NCBI GenBank assembly: GCA_943736015.1 | Contig: OX031070.1 | Coordinates: 23,953,673 to 24,017,672 of the forward strand | From: Tridacna crocea | Lineage: Eukaryota > Mollusca > Bivalvia > Cardiida > Cardiidae | Direction: 5' to 3' | Length of the DNA: 64,000 nucleotides | Part shown: in pieces, positions 45,879-55,829 of the stretch | Numbering within the stretch: the first letter of the stretch is position 1 | How the letters are laid out: every line of letters begins with the position of its first letter | Notes under the pieces: model-generated | Told to the model about the DNA's origin: nothing | Seen by the model: only the letters and a program-made list of their open reading frames with translations | The model's database searches: none | Made by a program: the position numbers and the translations under genes

Positions 45879-46073
45879 TTCTCTTTACCACACAATACCA
45901 ACTTTTTGCAACCCTGTGGAAGGACATATTGTGGGAAGAGGAGATCAAGCTGGTAAACAGCATTTTCTCCATTTCCCAAAATGTTTTCTATCTTTTAACA
46001 GATAAATACTTTATTTTTTCCACTTGTGATTTGTCTCCTGCAATTTTGGCTTTGAGTTTAGATGGGTCTTAAA
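45879..46073 (+). mobile_element. TTAA hairpin MITE, eroded
   Basis: L side and damaged hairpin (gggaagaggagatcaagctgg). R side truncated. Confidence 0.7.
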
Positions 46074-46126
46074 CTTTTTCCTCTATTTTTCCAGTTCTGT
46101 CATTTGTACTGTAGGTTTGATGCCAG

Positions 46127-46356
46127 TTAACCCATTAACACACAATCCCTACTTTTGACGACCCTGAGAAATAAGCCCCTAGGAAACATTGTGGGAAAAG
46201 GAGAAAATGCTGGTAACCAGCATTTTCTCCTTTTCCCAAATTTTTTTCTAATCCTTCATGAAACAAATTTCAAATTTTCAGTCACTTTTATTTTGTCATC
46301 TGCAAATGCTTTCGATTTGCACAAGTCTAAAATTTTGTTGTTTGGTAATGAATTAA
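46127..46356 (+). mobile_element. TTAA hairpin MITE
   Basis: Full length. The second-arm base is lost (cccaaattttttt). Confidence 0.92.
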
Positions 46357-47075
46357 GTTCCATCAATGCTTTCGGAGTAAGTGAAATGTAACTTCAGCTT
46401 CCATCGAACTTCAAACCGCATTCTTGTAGAACTTGCTGGTAAATGTTTGAAGTTCAAGTGCTTAAAGGTTGATGCCCTGTACTGTCATCTTCACAAGCCA
46501 AGATTATTATCACTACGTGGATTTTACCTAGGCTGATTAAGCCTGATTTTGAGATTCCTGCGATGCACCTTCTATTGGACGCTGATTATTACCCCCCTTT
46601 ACATCATATTTCTGAAAGCCAATGAAATATCGTTTTACAAACCGCTTACGAATACAATTATTCAACATGAAGTGATAAGCAGACATCCATCTGGGTTTCC
46701 ATGTTTACCTTCTATTCTATTTTCATCAAAGATGAAATGCAATGAGTGATTTCATTCGTTGCAGTTAGAGCTGGCTGCATCCAATGAAAAAGCGTATCGG
46801 GGGAATGTAAAAATCAAGCTTGATCCGCCAAGGGTAGAGTAGCGTAGTGAATCATCAGCCTTGGCTTACGAAGATGTGTACTGTAAGTTTCTAACCATTT
46901 TTATTTGCATAAAAAGAAAAATTTTATGTTGACAAAGACTGAACTTTTGTACACCACATAATTACCATTTCGTTAAAAGAGCTGTCACTTGTATATTAAT
47001 ATTCAATGAACTTTTTAAACAAACTATGCCAGTCATGTCAATAGCACAAATCATGAAAGTTGTATTCTCATTTAA
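46357..47075. other. Non-coding sequence, slightly more CpG
   Basis: 46500-46880 has more CpG and less AT than its neighbours. No splice-bounded ORF is convincing. Confidence 0.35.
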
Positions 47076-47308
47076 TTCACCCTTTACCAAACAATCCCTG
47101 GTTTTTACAATTCTGAGATAGAAGCCTTTAGAAAACATTGTGGGAATAGGAGAAAATGCTGGTAACCAGCATTTCGTTTCTCTATTTCCCACAGTGTTTT
47201 CTACCCTGCTGGAAATACATTTCAATTTTTGAATTATGTTTATTTTGTCATCTGCAAGTGCTTTCAATTTGGACCAGTATTAAAATATTTCGTTTGGTAA
47301 AGGGTTAA
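47076..47308 (+). mobile_element. TTAA hairpin MITE
   Basis: Right TTAA kept. A short insert in the second arm (gcatttcgtttctctatttccc). Confidence 0.9.
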
Positions 47309-47849
47309 AAAAAATCTTATTCTTTCAGGAAAAATGAATTACCAGTATACAAGAACAAATTACAAATTACTGTATGCAACTTTATTACAATATACTTCTG
47401 AGACAGAAAAAAAAATTAATCAACTTGAGACAGAAAAAAAATTTAATCAACTTGTATTATTTCTTAACACTGACAAAGTTTTAATACAGAGGTACTAGGT
47501 TAACATGGGGCGATTTTGGTTCTAGATCCCTTATTGTACAAAACATTAACTCTTGGTTTAGGATGACCGCAAATCTTTTTTCTCGCGTGAAAATGTCAAT
47601 GATCCTATGTCACCGAACTTCATTAATCTCTATTGAAAGGATTTTATTGATGGATCCCTGTCTATTTAAAGTCATCATACATTAGAAAACTTCACAAAAG
47701 CTTAGTTTTAATATCTTAATCCTATGTTTTCATCCATTTCACCAATTTACAAAGCAAATGCTATGCTTTAAAATCTTTTTATTTGGCTTGTTAAACCTCT
47801 ATGAATATTGTACTAGTTGTATAACATTCAGTTCACTAAAGCTGACATA
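47309..47849. other. AT-rich intron-like sequence
   Basis: Contains a short tandem duplication at 47400-47455 (tgagacagaaaaaaaaattaa twice). Confidence 0.45.
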
Positions 47850-48030
47850 GACAACCCTTTACTACACAATGCCAAGTTTAACCTTGGAAAAGGGGCCTTT
47901 GAAAGCATTATAGGAAAGGACAAAATAACAAGCATTTTCTCCTTTCCCATAATATTTTCTACCCTGTCAAAGAAAAATTGCACCACTGAGAATTCCATCA
48001 CCTGAAATTTTGTAGTTTAGTAAAGGGTAA
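47850..48030 (+). mobile_element. TTAA hairpin MITE, shortened
   Basis: Shortened hairpin and R side; ends drifted to GACA/GTAA. Confidence 0.75.
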
Positions 48031-48336
48031 GCCAGGAGTAAAAGAGCTTCTCAAGTCTCATGGAAAAGTAATCACAGAGCAGTATGAAAGCACCCCATTC
48101 AGGTGTCAAAGCCCAGCTGGAGTTTTGTTTTTAGTAAAAATTTCCAAGAGGACAGAACTTCGTGAAAAAATATATGCAGGGTTACAAGCCCTTATTGCAC
48201 CGATTTCACTTTACCAATATGCTAAATTTCTAGAAAAATACCTTCGGTTATGACAGAGGTATCAGAAAATTTAAGTTATATATGCATACAAAGTAACCTT
48301 AAAAAAGTCCTTCACAAATGTAAATGCCTTTGCAGG

Positions 48337-48395
48337 CAGTATAGATCAAAGATCAGACTGAATAAATTATGCAGCCTGATCTTTGATCTATACTG
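48337..48395. repeat. 20-bp perfect inverted repeat
   Basis: cagtatagatcaaagatcag (48337-48356) and its inverse (48376-48395) around a 19-bp loop. Single arms of the same family occur near 5360 and 50080. Confidence 0.9.
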
Positions 48396-48769
48396 TCTCT
48401 TCTGTTGAGACATTCTGAACACAAGCAACCCTGAAGCTACTATTATTTCTAGACTGAAACTGACTGTTGGGTTTTATTCATTGCTCTAATGATTAAGATT
48501 TTTATAGTGCACTTTAATCCTTATCCTGCTAAGTAAACCAAAATGAAACTTTGAAGCTGATAGTGAAGCCCCAAATTTTGATATTTCATAAGTATTTTGT
48601 GGGGTAAGGTATTTTCTTATCCAACAGTGTAGAATCAAAATCAGCATGCACAATCTGTGAAATTTTGAAAATTTGACCCACTGAGTACATGCATAGGCCT
48701 ACATAAAAGTTTTTTGTCTATTTTTCTTTTATTTGACAAAGCGACTTACTTTATTACCTTAGGTGATCC

Positions 48770-48986
48770 TTAACCCTTTACCAAACGACAGAATTGTAGT
48801 CTTTTTCAAATTGAAACCATTAGCAGACAGGAAATTTTATGTGAAATTTGTGCTGTGAAGGGTAGAAAATATTGTGGGAAAAGGTGAAAATGCTGGTTAC
48901 CAGCATTTTCTCTTTTTCCCACAATGTTTTCGAAGGCTTTCTTTTTCAGGGTCATTAAAAAGTCAAGATTGTGTGGTAAAGAATAA
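48770..48986 (-). mobile_element. TTAA hairpin MITE
   Basis: Left TTAA kept, right drifted. R side shortened (gcagacaggaaattttatg). Confidence 0.88.
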
Positions 48987-49624
48987 ATGGCACTCTAGAC
49001 CAAGATCAGACATGAAGCCTGTTTCTCAATCTAACATTCCCAAAAGTTTATGAGAAAGTCTGACCAAAATAGCTTTAAAGTCCATTTTACAGGTTAAAAA
49101 TAAAGTATTCATAAATTTAGCACTCTCTGGGTTCAAAGATTTTGCCTTTACGTCAACAGAAGAATTAGCCAACATATATAGTAATATAGAAATAACATTT
49201 CGGTGTTGCCAATTTTCAATAAAAACTTTTGAAAAGTTAAATTTAACGAATGATTTCACTTGCTTTAATATTTTAAAACTGTTATGCTAATGACATTGAT
49301 GGTTGAGTGATATCAAATTAGCTGTTTTTATCCAGAGGTAATGTTCCTGAAAGTGGGTAAATTGAATGTCAGGTTGGTCACACGGTCCAAGCCAGAGAGG
49401 GACATGTATATAGCTGGGTGGTATCATTTAGCCAAGATTCTCTCCAACAAAACTTCAATGATACCCAACCTAAGTTTGCATGTACATACTCAAGTTATTT
49501 ACTCTTCCAAATCTCAAAATCAGACATAAATCATATTGTAACATTGCATTTTTATCATCAGTAAATGGTAAGACAAAGAGAGATCCAAGACTGGGTACAA
49601 AGTAATCTTGATCCATAATGTGAG
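48987..49624. other. AT-rich intron-like sequence
   Basis: No supported feature. Confidence 0.4.
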
Positions 49625-49814
49625 TTAATTCTTTACCAGACAACATAATTTTAGACTCCTCCATACCCAAATTAGTTGCAGATAACAAAGTATTATGTTG
49701 TTTAAATAATAATATTTGACTGGATGTGTGGTTACAAACACTTTTTTCCTTTACCGTTATTTCTTCAAATGCCCTTTCAATTAAGGGTCATTTTGACAAG
49801 GGATTATCTGTTAA
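49625..49814 (-). mobile_element. TTAA hairpin MITE, hairpin lost
   Basis: R side start (ttaattctttaccagacaac). The middle has decayed. The end reaches the TTAA shared with the next copy. Confidence 0.55.
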
Positions 49815-50030
49815 CCCATTATCACACAATCCCTACTTTTGACGACTTGGAGAAGGAAGTCTTTTGAAAACATCGTAGGAAAAAGAGAAAATGCTGGTAA
49901 CCAGCATTTTCTCCTTTTCCTACAATGTTTTCTACCCTTCCCAAAACAAGTTCTATTTTTTGAGTCATGTCGTCTGCAAATGCTTTGAATTTGGACAAGC
50001 CTAAAATATTGTCGTTTGGTAATGAGTTAA
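49811..50030 (+). mobile_element. TTAA hairpin MITE
   Basis: Full length. Hairpin gtaggaaaaagag paired with ctccttttcctac, the a-t change present in both arms. Confidence 0.92.
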
Positions 50031-50361
50031 AGGGTTAAACTACCTAGGTTCAAAATAACATTATAATGAGCGGTGTAGTCTGATCTCTGATCTATACTGT
50101 CCACTGCTACATTCTAGATTATGACCGAACTTTCCTTGATTTTGCACAGAAAATGTACTTTTAGCCTTTGGAAATATGCAAATCATTTATGCCATAGTGA
50201 AAGAATGAAAGAGAGCATCATTCAATCTTGATCATATATTTTGCTTTATCATTTCCTGTTTCTTTGTCAAAAGTGCTTATAATCACTGAAAACATTATCA
50301 GTCCCTTGGAAATTAATGATTTATAAAAGCATAATATGGAGGCCGTGATGTTATTCAGTGA

Positions 50362-50909
50362 TTAAAGGTGGGTATTTAGAATTTTCACATCACACTAAAT
50401 TAAAGAATATATATATCATTGAAATTTATATGAAGAAACAATACAAATCATCAATAATTAAGAATCATAAAATTACAAAAGAAAATTTTTTTGATGGTAT
50501 TCCCCTAAAAGGCTACATAGCCTCTTGAGCTATTTTTAGATTTTGTGCCAAAAATCAATAAAGCATTGTGGGAATTTCAAGTGACTGGCATGTGACTAAT
50601 AACGCTTAAATTCTATTACATAACAAACATGTAATAATCATTTCCCATAATGTCTTCTTCGGACGGATGATTGAAACTTCGTTTGTGTTTTCCTGTATTT
50701 AAATGAGAGAATTGATAATCTAAAAATAGAACGTGTCTCCCATTGGTGTCAACTTGGTCCGTAATAAATGTCTAATCTCTCGTGTTATCAGATGGTTTTC
50801 GACTACTGGGGTTTTATGAAGGCATATTAAAAGGCTTTGGGAGTATAAGGATAATTTTTTTTGCATTTTTGTACAATTTTTGTCACAAAATCTGAAGGGA
50901 CACCTTTAA
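50362..50909. mobile_element. TTAA-AGGTGG element, copy 2
   Basis: Same ends and order of landmarks as copy 1 at 10901-11431, roughly 80-85% alike by eye. Its right TTAA is shared with the MITE that follows. Confidence 0.85.
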
Positions 50910-51120
50910 GTCTTTACCACAAGAAAAATTTAGAATTGTCCACACTGAAAGCATTTGCAGATGACAAATACAACCACTCTCAAATAATGACACTTGATTT
51001 TGAAAGAAAAGAAAACAGTGTAGGAAATGGAGAAAATGTTGGATACCAGCATTTTCTCCTTTTTTCCAAAAGCCTTTCTTCTTAAGGTTGCAAAAACCTG
51101 GGATTGTTAGGTAAGAGTCA
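50906..51120 (-). mobile_element. TTAA hairpin MITE
   Basis: Begins in the shared TTAA. The second arm is shortened and the right end has drifted. Confidence 0.82.
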
Positions 51121-51237
51121 CAAATCACTGATGCCTGGACCCAAGCTAGGTTCCACACAGATCTCACCAGAAATCTTAACTGACAAAAAATAGATAGAAG
51201 CATGTTTGGTAAACAGCAAGATAGTTGGAAAAAAAAA

Positions 51238-51463
51238 TTAACTCATTACCACACAATCCCTACTTTTGACGATCCTGAGATAGAAGCCTTTAGAAACCAT
51301 TGTGGGAAAAGGAGAAAATGCTGGTAACCAGCATTTTCTCCTTTTCCCACAATGTTTTCTACCAAACCAAATTTCAACTTTTGAGTCACATTCATTTTGT
51401 CATCTGCAAATACTTCCAATTTGAACCAGTCTAGGATTATATATCATTTGGTAAAGAGTTTAA
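51238..51463 (+). mobile_element. TTAA hairpin MITE
   Basis: Full length, perfect hairpin, both TTAA ends. A few bases lost next to the second arm. Confidence 0.92.
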
Positions 51464-51603
51464 GCTTTTCAAAACAAGGTAGATAATATTTATGACTTTC
51501 ACTGTAGCTTTGACTTACAGGAGTAATCTCCCTTCCTGTAATAGGCAGTCTTCAATACAAGAGAAATTCTTGTAACAATGTTTTCTACCCTCAATCAGAG
51601 GAC

Positions 51604-51828
51604 TTAACCCTTTATCACACAATTGCAACTTTCATCAACTTCAAAGTAAAAGCCTTTTTGAAAGATTGTGGAAAAGGAGAAAGTGCTGGTAACCAGCATT
51701 TTCTCCTTTTCCCACTGTCTCTAGCCTTCCAAAGACAAATTCCATTTTCAGGTCCTGTTTATTTTTGTGCACTGCAAATGCTTAGAATTTGGACAAGTCT
51801 AAATTTTTGTAATTTGGTAAAGAGGTAA
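51604..51828 (+). mobile_element. TTAA hairpin MITE
   Basis: Hairpin outer part eroded (gattgtggaaaaggag/ctccttttcccactg). Right end gtaa. Confidence 0.88.
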
Positions 51829-51917
51829 GGTTCAGGATAAGGATATACATACTGCAGTTGCTGTCTACATGTCCTTGAAATTTCAAACGGTCTAAAATTT
51901 GCTGTCTTGGAAAATTT

Positions 51918-52144
51918 CACATTTTTACCACATGACAAATATTTAGACTTGTCTAAATTGAAAGCATTTGCAGACGACAATTTGAACATGGCTGAAATGA
52001 TGGAGTTTGTCTTTGACAGGATAGAAAACATGGTGGAAGAAGCTGGAAATGCTGGATACCATCATTTGCTAGTTTTCCCTCATGTTTTCAAAGGCCATCT
52101 TTCCTGAAATCTTTAAAACCCAGAATTGTGCTGTAAAGAGTTCA
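51918..52144 (-). mobile_element. TTAA hairpin MITE, diverged
   Basis: Open translation of 66 codons runs through it by chance. Hairpin arms substantially mutated (gaagctggaaatgctgg). Confidence 0.75.
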
Positions 52145-52303
52145 GTTATTGCTCCTTATCTGTAAAAGATGTTTATGTAGATTTCATGTACAGTAAACTT
52201 AAATGCAGATTTTGTAAATTATCGGTACATGAAATTGATAACCTAGAGCACGCAAGTATGTTCAATGCCTTAAATCCATCTCAGACTTCCCATTTAAAAT
52301 TGA

Positions 52304-52520
52304 TCAATCCTTCACCACACAATCCTGAGTTTTTTAAAAACCATGAGAAAAATTGCTTTTGAAAAAAATTACAAGAAATAAAGAAAACACTGGTAATCAA
52401 CATCTGCTCCTTTCTCGAAAATAGTTTCTACCTTCAAAGACAAATTTTAGCAACTGAGTCACACTTGCCATCTACAAATGCTTTCAAGTCTAAAATTTGG
52501 TTGTTTAGGTTGGACTTAAG
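52304..52520 (+). mobile_element. TTAA hairpin MITE, diverged
   Basis: L side (caatccttcaccacacaatc) clear, hairpin poor, R side shortened. Confidence 0.65.
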
Positions 52521-53292
52521 AGACAAACAAAAATTCATCTCTGTCAGTTATCTAGGTCCCTAAGTTAGAAATCTGAACTGGTGAGAAAGACTAGAAGCAA
52601 AATTTTGTTTTCTAAATCATTTACAGACATTTCATTCTGACATCAAGAAAAGGATAATGAAAAAGGTATTGTGGGTCTTTTTAAAAGTTTGCTTTATCCC
52701 ATAAATAATGAACTAACAACTTTTTACATTCAAGGGTATGGCTCAAACAAATTGTGTATGCCATGGTCTGCCTCAAAAGTTTTATAAGATAGATAACTGA
52801 TGATTATAAATGTATATATTTATTGACTAGTAGTCTCCCTTGCTTCCAAAATGTTTCAGTTTAGTTTCTTTATTGCACAAATAACAATACAGCAGCTTTC
52901 ATTTATAGACCCAAGGCAGAAAAATTGTGTATGACATGGTCTGCCTCAAAATGGATGCAAGATAAGTAACTATCAATAATAAACACATTTATCATTGTCC
53001 AGTAATCTCACTTATTTTAAAAACAACACATTTTACCTTGTATGGGATTTCATAGTAGTCCTAAAATAAAGAAAGAATGAACATGACTATGTTCAAAATG
53101 GGTCTTTAAATTAAATGCTGTAATAACCATCCAATATTTTGTGAGCAACAGAGACTAATACTAAGCTTTGAAACTCTTTGTTTTCTTGCATTCTTTGCGA
53201 CAGGAAAATGACCATTTCATCCAGACAAGCCATTTAATTTTCATGGCACTCTGAAGAGTAAGACTTTGTGAACTGAAGAGTAAAGGGCTTAC
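52521..53292. other. Intron sequence with a direct duplication
   Basis: aaattgtgtatg.catggtctgcctcaaaa occurs twice (near 52750 and 52924), with similar text after each. A 24-nt splice-bounded segment lies at 53036-53059 (see findings). Confidence 0.45.
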
Positions 53293-53368
53293 CATTCCTT
53301 TTTTCTCTCAGTTGACGAACCTCAGCTCTCATTTTTCTTTTGTCTGTAAAACTTGTGCTTCTTCTCAG
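53293..53368 (-). CDS. Smoothelin-like protein, second exon seen (smoothelin repeat)
   Basis: Minus-strand exon of 76 nt after the acceptor catag and before the donor AATG|gtaagc. Read in phase 0 it gives LRRSTSFTDKRKMRAEVRQL followed by REKRN, with one extra base (phase 1 out). SFTDKRKMRAEVRQLREKR is the clearest smoothelin repeat in the window. Spliced to the 782-codon exon it completes a helix-repeat unit that begins with EEAKIQEM. The phase match and family fit make this exon convincing despite its size. An in-frame stop (tag) directly precedes the first codon, as expected for intron sequence. Confidence 0.78.
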
Positions 53369-53743
53369 CTATGATGGAGAAAAAAATATTGTTGTACATT
53401 GTATTTGACATTCTGGTCTTTTGGTAAATTATTCTCCTCACCGGATATACAAAATATTATGCTGTAGAAACTATCCTAGGGCTAGTACTTGCATCAAGCT
53501 GCATAGGAAAATGTGATATCTCAAGGTCTTATGAGATGTCAAAACTATGCAGCAAGAAGCAAACACAAACACAAGGGAAGTATCTATTAACATAATTTTC
53601 CTTATATTATACATATTAAAATCTACAGTTTTTAACAACAAACTATTGGTGTAATCAATAACATTACCAGAAAACTAGAAGAAATTAACACAGTGATATT
53701 ATGAGTGATTTTTTTGTCTTCAATTGTTCTTGACACATGCATC
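53369..53743. other. AT-rich intron sequence
   Basis: Between the two smoothelin-like exons. No repeat recognised. Confidence 0.4.
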
Positions 53744-54008
53744 ATATGGCTTGCAACACGCAAAAAGGGACAATCGGAGAATTACATATATTCTGGAATA
53801 TATTGTATAATTACGGATCAGCCTGTGCAGGCGGCACTTTGCGACTTCTTAGATTTTGTGCCATAGTTGACTTGTGTAAAACAGAAAATTACATAAAACA
53901 ACAGTACCCTTTTGGATTAGCCGTCGCGGACTGCACAGGCTGATCCAAGACAACGTAAATTTAAGTAAATTTTCTGCATGCCCTCTTTTGTGTGTTGTGG
54001 GCCATATC
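53744..54008. mobile_element. GC-rich bivalve MITE, copy C
   Basis: atatggcttgcaacacgc...ttgtgggccatat ends, with ggatcagcctgtgcaggcgg and gcggactgcacaggctgatc inside. Confidence 0.85.
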
Positions 54009-54213
54009 TTACCTATCAAGACCCTGTTACAGTAAAGCAAAATCAAACTGTAGAGAATGTACTTATTGTAACAGTACCGTCATACCTTGGATTTGACAGA
54101 CATATAATCACTATAATTATGAGATATAGAAATGGCTATGAAACATGTTGGCTTTCTGTATGACTAAAAACAGCCCTAAAAATTTCATTCATTCAGTCCT
54201 CTAAATAATTACT

Positions 54214-54442
54214 TTAACCCATTACCACACAATCCCTACTTTTGACGACCCTGAAAAAGAAGCCTATAGAAAACATAATGGGAAAAAGAGAAAATGCTGT
54301 TAACCAGCATTTTCTCTTTTTCCCACCATGTTTTCTACACTTCACAAAGCAAATTTCAAATTTTCAGTCACTTTTATTTTGTCATCTGCAAATGCTTTTG
54401 ATTTGGACAAGTCTAAAATTTTGTTGTTTGGTAAAGAGTTAA
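54214..54442 (+). mobile_element. TTAA hairpin MITE
   Basis: Full length. Hairpin arms gggaaaaagag/ctctttttccc share the same change in both arms. Confidence 0.93.
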
Positions 54443-54775
54443 AAAAGTCATGCTCTGACAAAGGTGTCTTTGATGCATCTCCATGTAAAATTATACCATG
54501 CAAGTCATCACAATAATTTCAAATCCATAAAATCCATTTTGTCTGTTTAGACACACTGAATCTTGAGGTAAAATGGTTCCTGGGCATACAAAAACTTGAA
54601 TATTGGCAAAAGGTTTTGACTCTGGTTAGCCTGCAGGGACTCTGCGGGTTGTCCTGGGTGGACACTTTTTGCAGATGAATTAAATCTCCTTTTCACAGAC
54701 CATAGCTCATATATTACTGTGCACATCTGTAGAGTTGACAGATCTGGAATATACTGTATGATTACATGTTATGCA

Positions 54776-55004
54776 TTAACCGTATACCAAACAATCCCTG
54801 GTTTTTACAACCCTAAAATAGATCCCTTTTGAAAACATTGTGGGAAAAAGGAGAAAATGCTGATAACCAGCATTTTCTCCTTTTCCCACAATGTTTTCTA
54901 CCCTGCTGGAAACAGATTTCAATATCTTTGTTACACCCATTTTGTCGTCTGCAAGTGCTTTCAATTTGGACCAGTCTAAACTTTTGTCCTATAGTAAAGG
55001 GTAA
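54776..55004 (+). mobile_element. TTAA hairpin MITE in tandem unit 1/2 junction
   Basis: Subtype with ccctggtttttacaaccct on the L side and gctggaaacagatttc on the R side. Differs clearly from the neighbour at 55104. Confidence 0.92.
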
Positions 55005-55103
55005 AATCCCCTTTTCATAGACCATGGCTCATACATGTATATTACAGTGTACATCCATAGAGTTGACAGAGCTGGAATATACTATTTGATTATATGTTAT
55101 GCA

Positions 55104-55332
55104 TTAACCCATTACCACACAATCCCTACTTTTGACGCCCCTGAGAAAGAAGCCTTTAGAAAACATTGTGGGAAAAGGAGAAAATGCTGGTAACCAGCAT
55201 TTTCTCCTTTTTCCACAAAGTTTTCTACCCTTCACAAAACAAATATGAAATTTTCGGACACTTTTATTTTGTTGTCTGCATATGCTTTCGATTTAGACAC
55301 GCCTAAAACATTGTCGTTTGGTAACAAGTTAT
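55104..55332 (+). mobile_element. TTAA hairpin MITE in tandem unit 2/3 junction
   Basis: Subtype with ccctacttttgacgcccctg on the L side and cttcacaaaacaaatatg on the R side. Right TTAA drifted to ttat. Confidence 0.92.
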
Positions 55333-55454
55333 ATCTCCTTTTCATAGACCATGGCTCATGTACTACAGTGCACATCCACAGAGTTGACAGATCTGGAATA
55401 TATTGAATAACTGTATGTTACAAGCATTTTTTCCTTTTCCTATACAAGATTCCA

Positions 55455-55606
55455 TGATGTTGAATTTGTGTGTGATTATGTAGAAAACATTGTAGTAAAA
55501 GAAGAAAATGCTGGTTACCAGCATTTTCTCCTTTTCCTTCATTTTTTTTTCCAAATGTGCTTTTTGTGTTAGTATTTGTAACTCAACCTTGTTTAGTAAA
55601 GGGTTA
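55455..55606 (-). mobile_element. TTAA hairpin MITE, R side lost
   Basis: Hairpin good (gtagtaaaagaagaaaatgc), L side eroded, TTAA at 55603-55606. Confidence 0.75.
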
Positions 55607-55640
55607 ATTTGATGGTCAACAAAAGCATTTTTCTTTCTAA

Positions 55641-55812
55641 CTATTTCCCAAACAAAAAAATATAATGGTAACTATCGGTGTGGTCCAAATGATGAAGGCA
55701 AGAAGGGCAAGAAACATGGGGGGAAAAGAAAAAAAAGCATTTTCTCCTTTCCCACAATGATTTCAAAGGCCTTGTTCCTTTTAAAACTTGGGATTTATTG
55801 GTAAAGGGTTAA
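55641..55812 (-). mobile_element. TTAA hairpin MITE next to a splice donor
   Basis: Eroded copy whose TTAA end (55809-55812) lies 15 bp from the GT (55829-55828) of the smoothelin-like exon. The stop codon closing the exon's open frame is part of this TTAA. Confidence 0.75.
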
Positions 55813-55829
55813 TTAGACCAGAAACTCAC

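Larger units (their letters stand above)
54610..55420. repeat. Three ~95-bp tandem units with a MITE at each junction
   Basis: A GC-rich MITE end (54610-54681) is followed by the units at 54682-54775, 55005-55103 and 55333-55420. Each unit contains ctccttttca.agacca.gg/agctcat, then agagttgaca, then ctggaatata. The first two run into atgcattaa. Hairpin MITEs of different subtypes sit at the two TTAA junctions. Confidence 0.8.
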
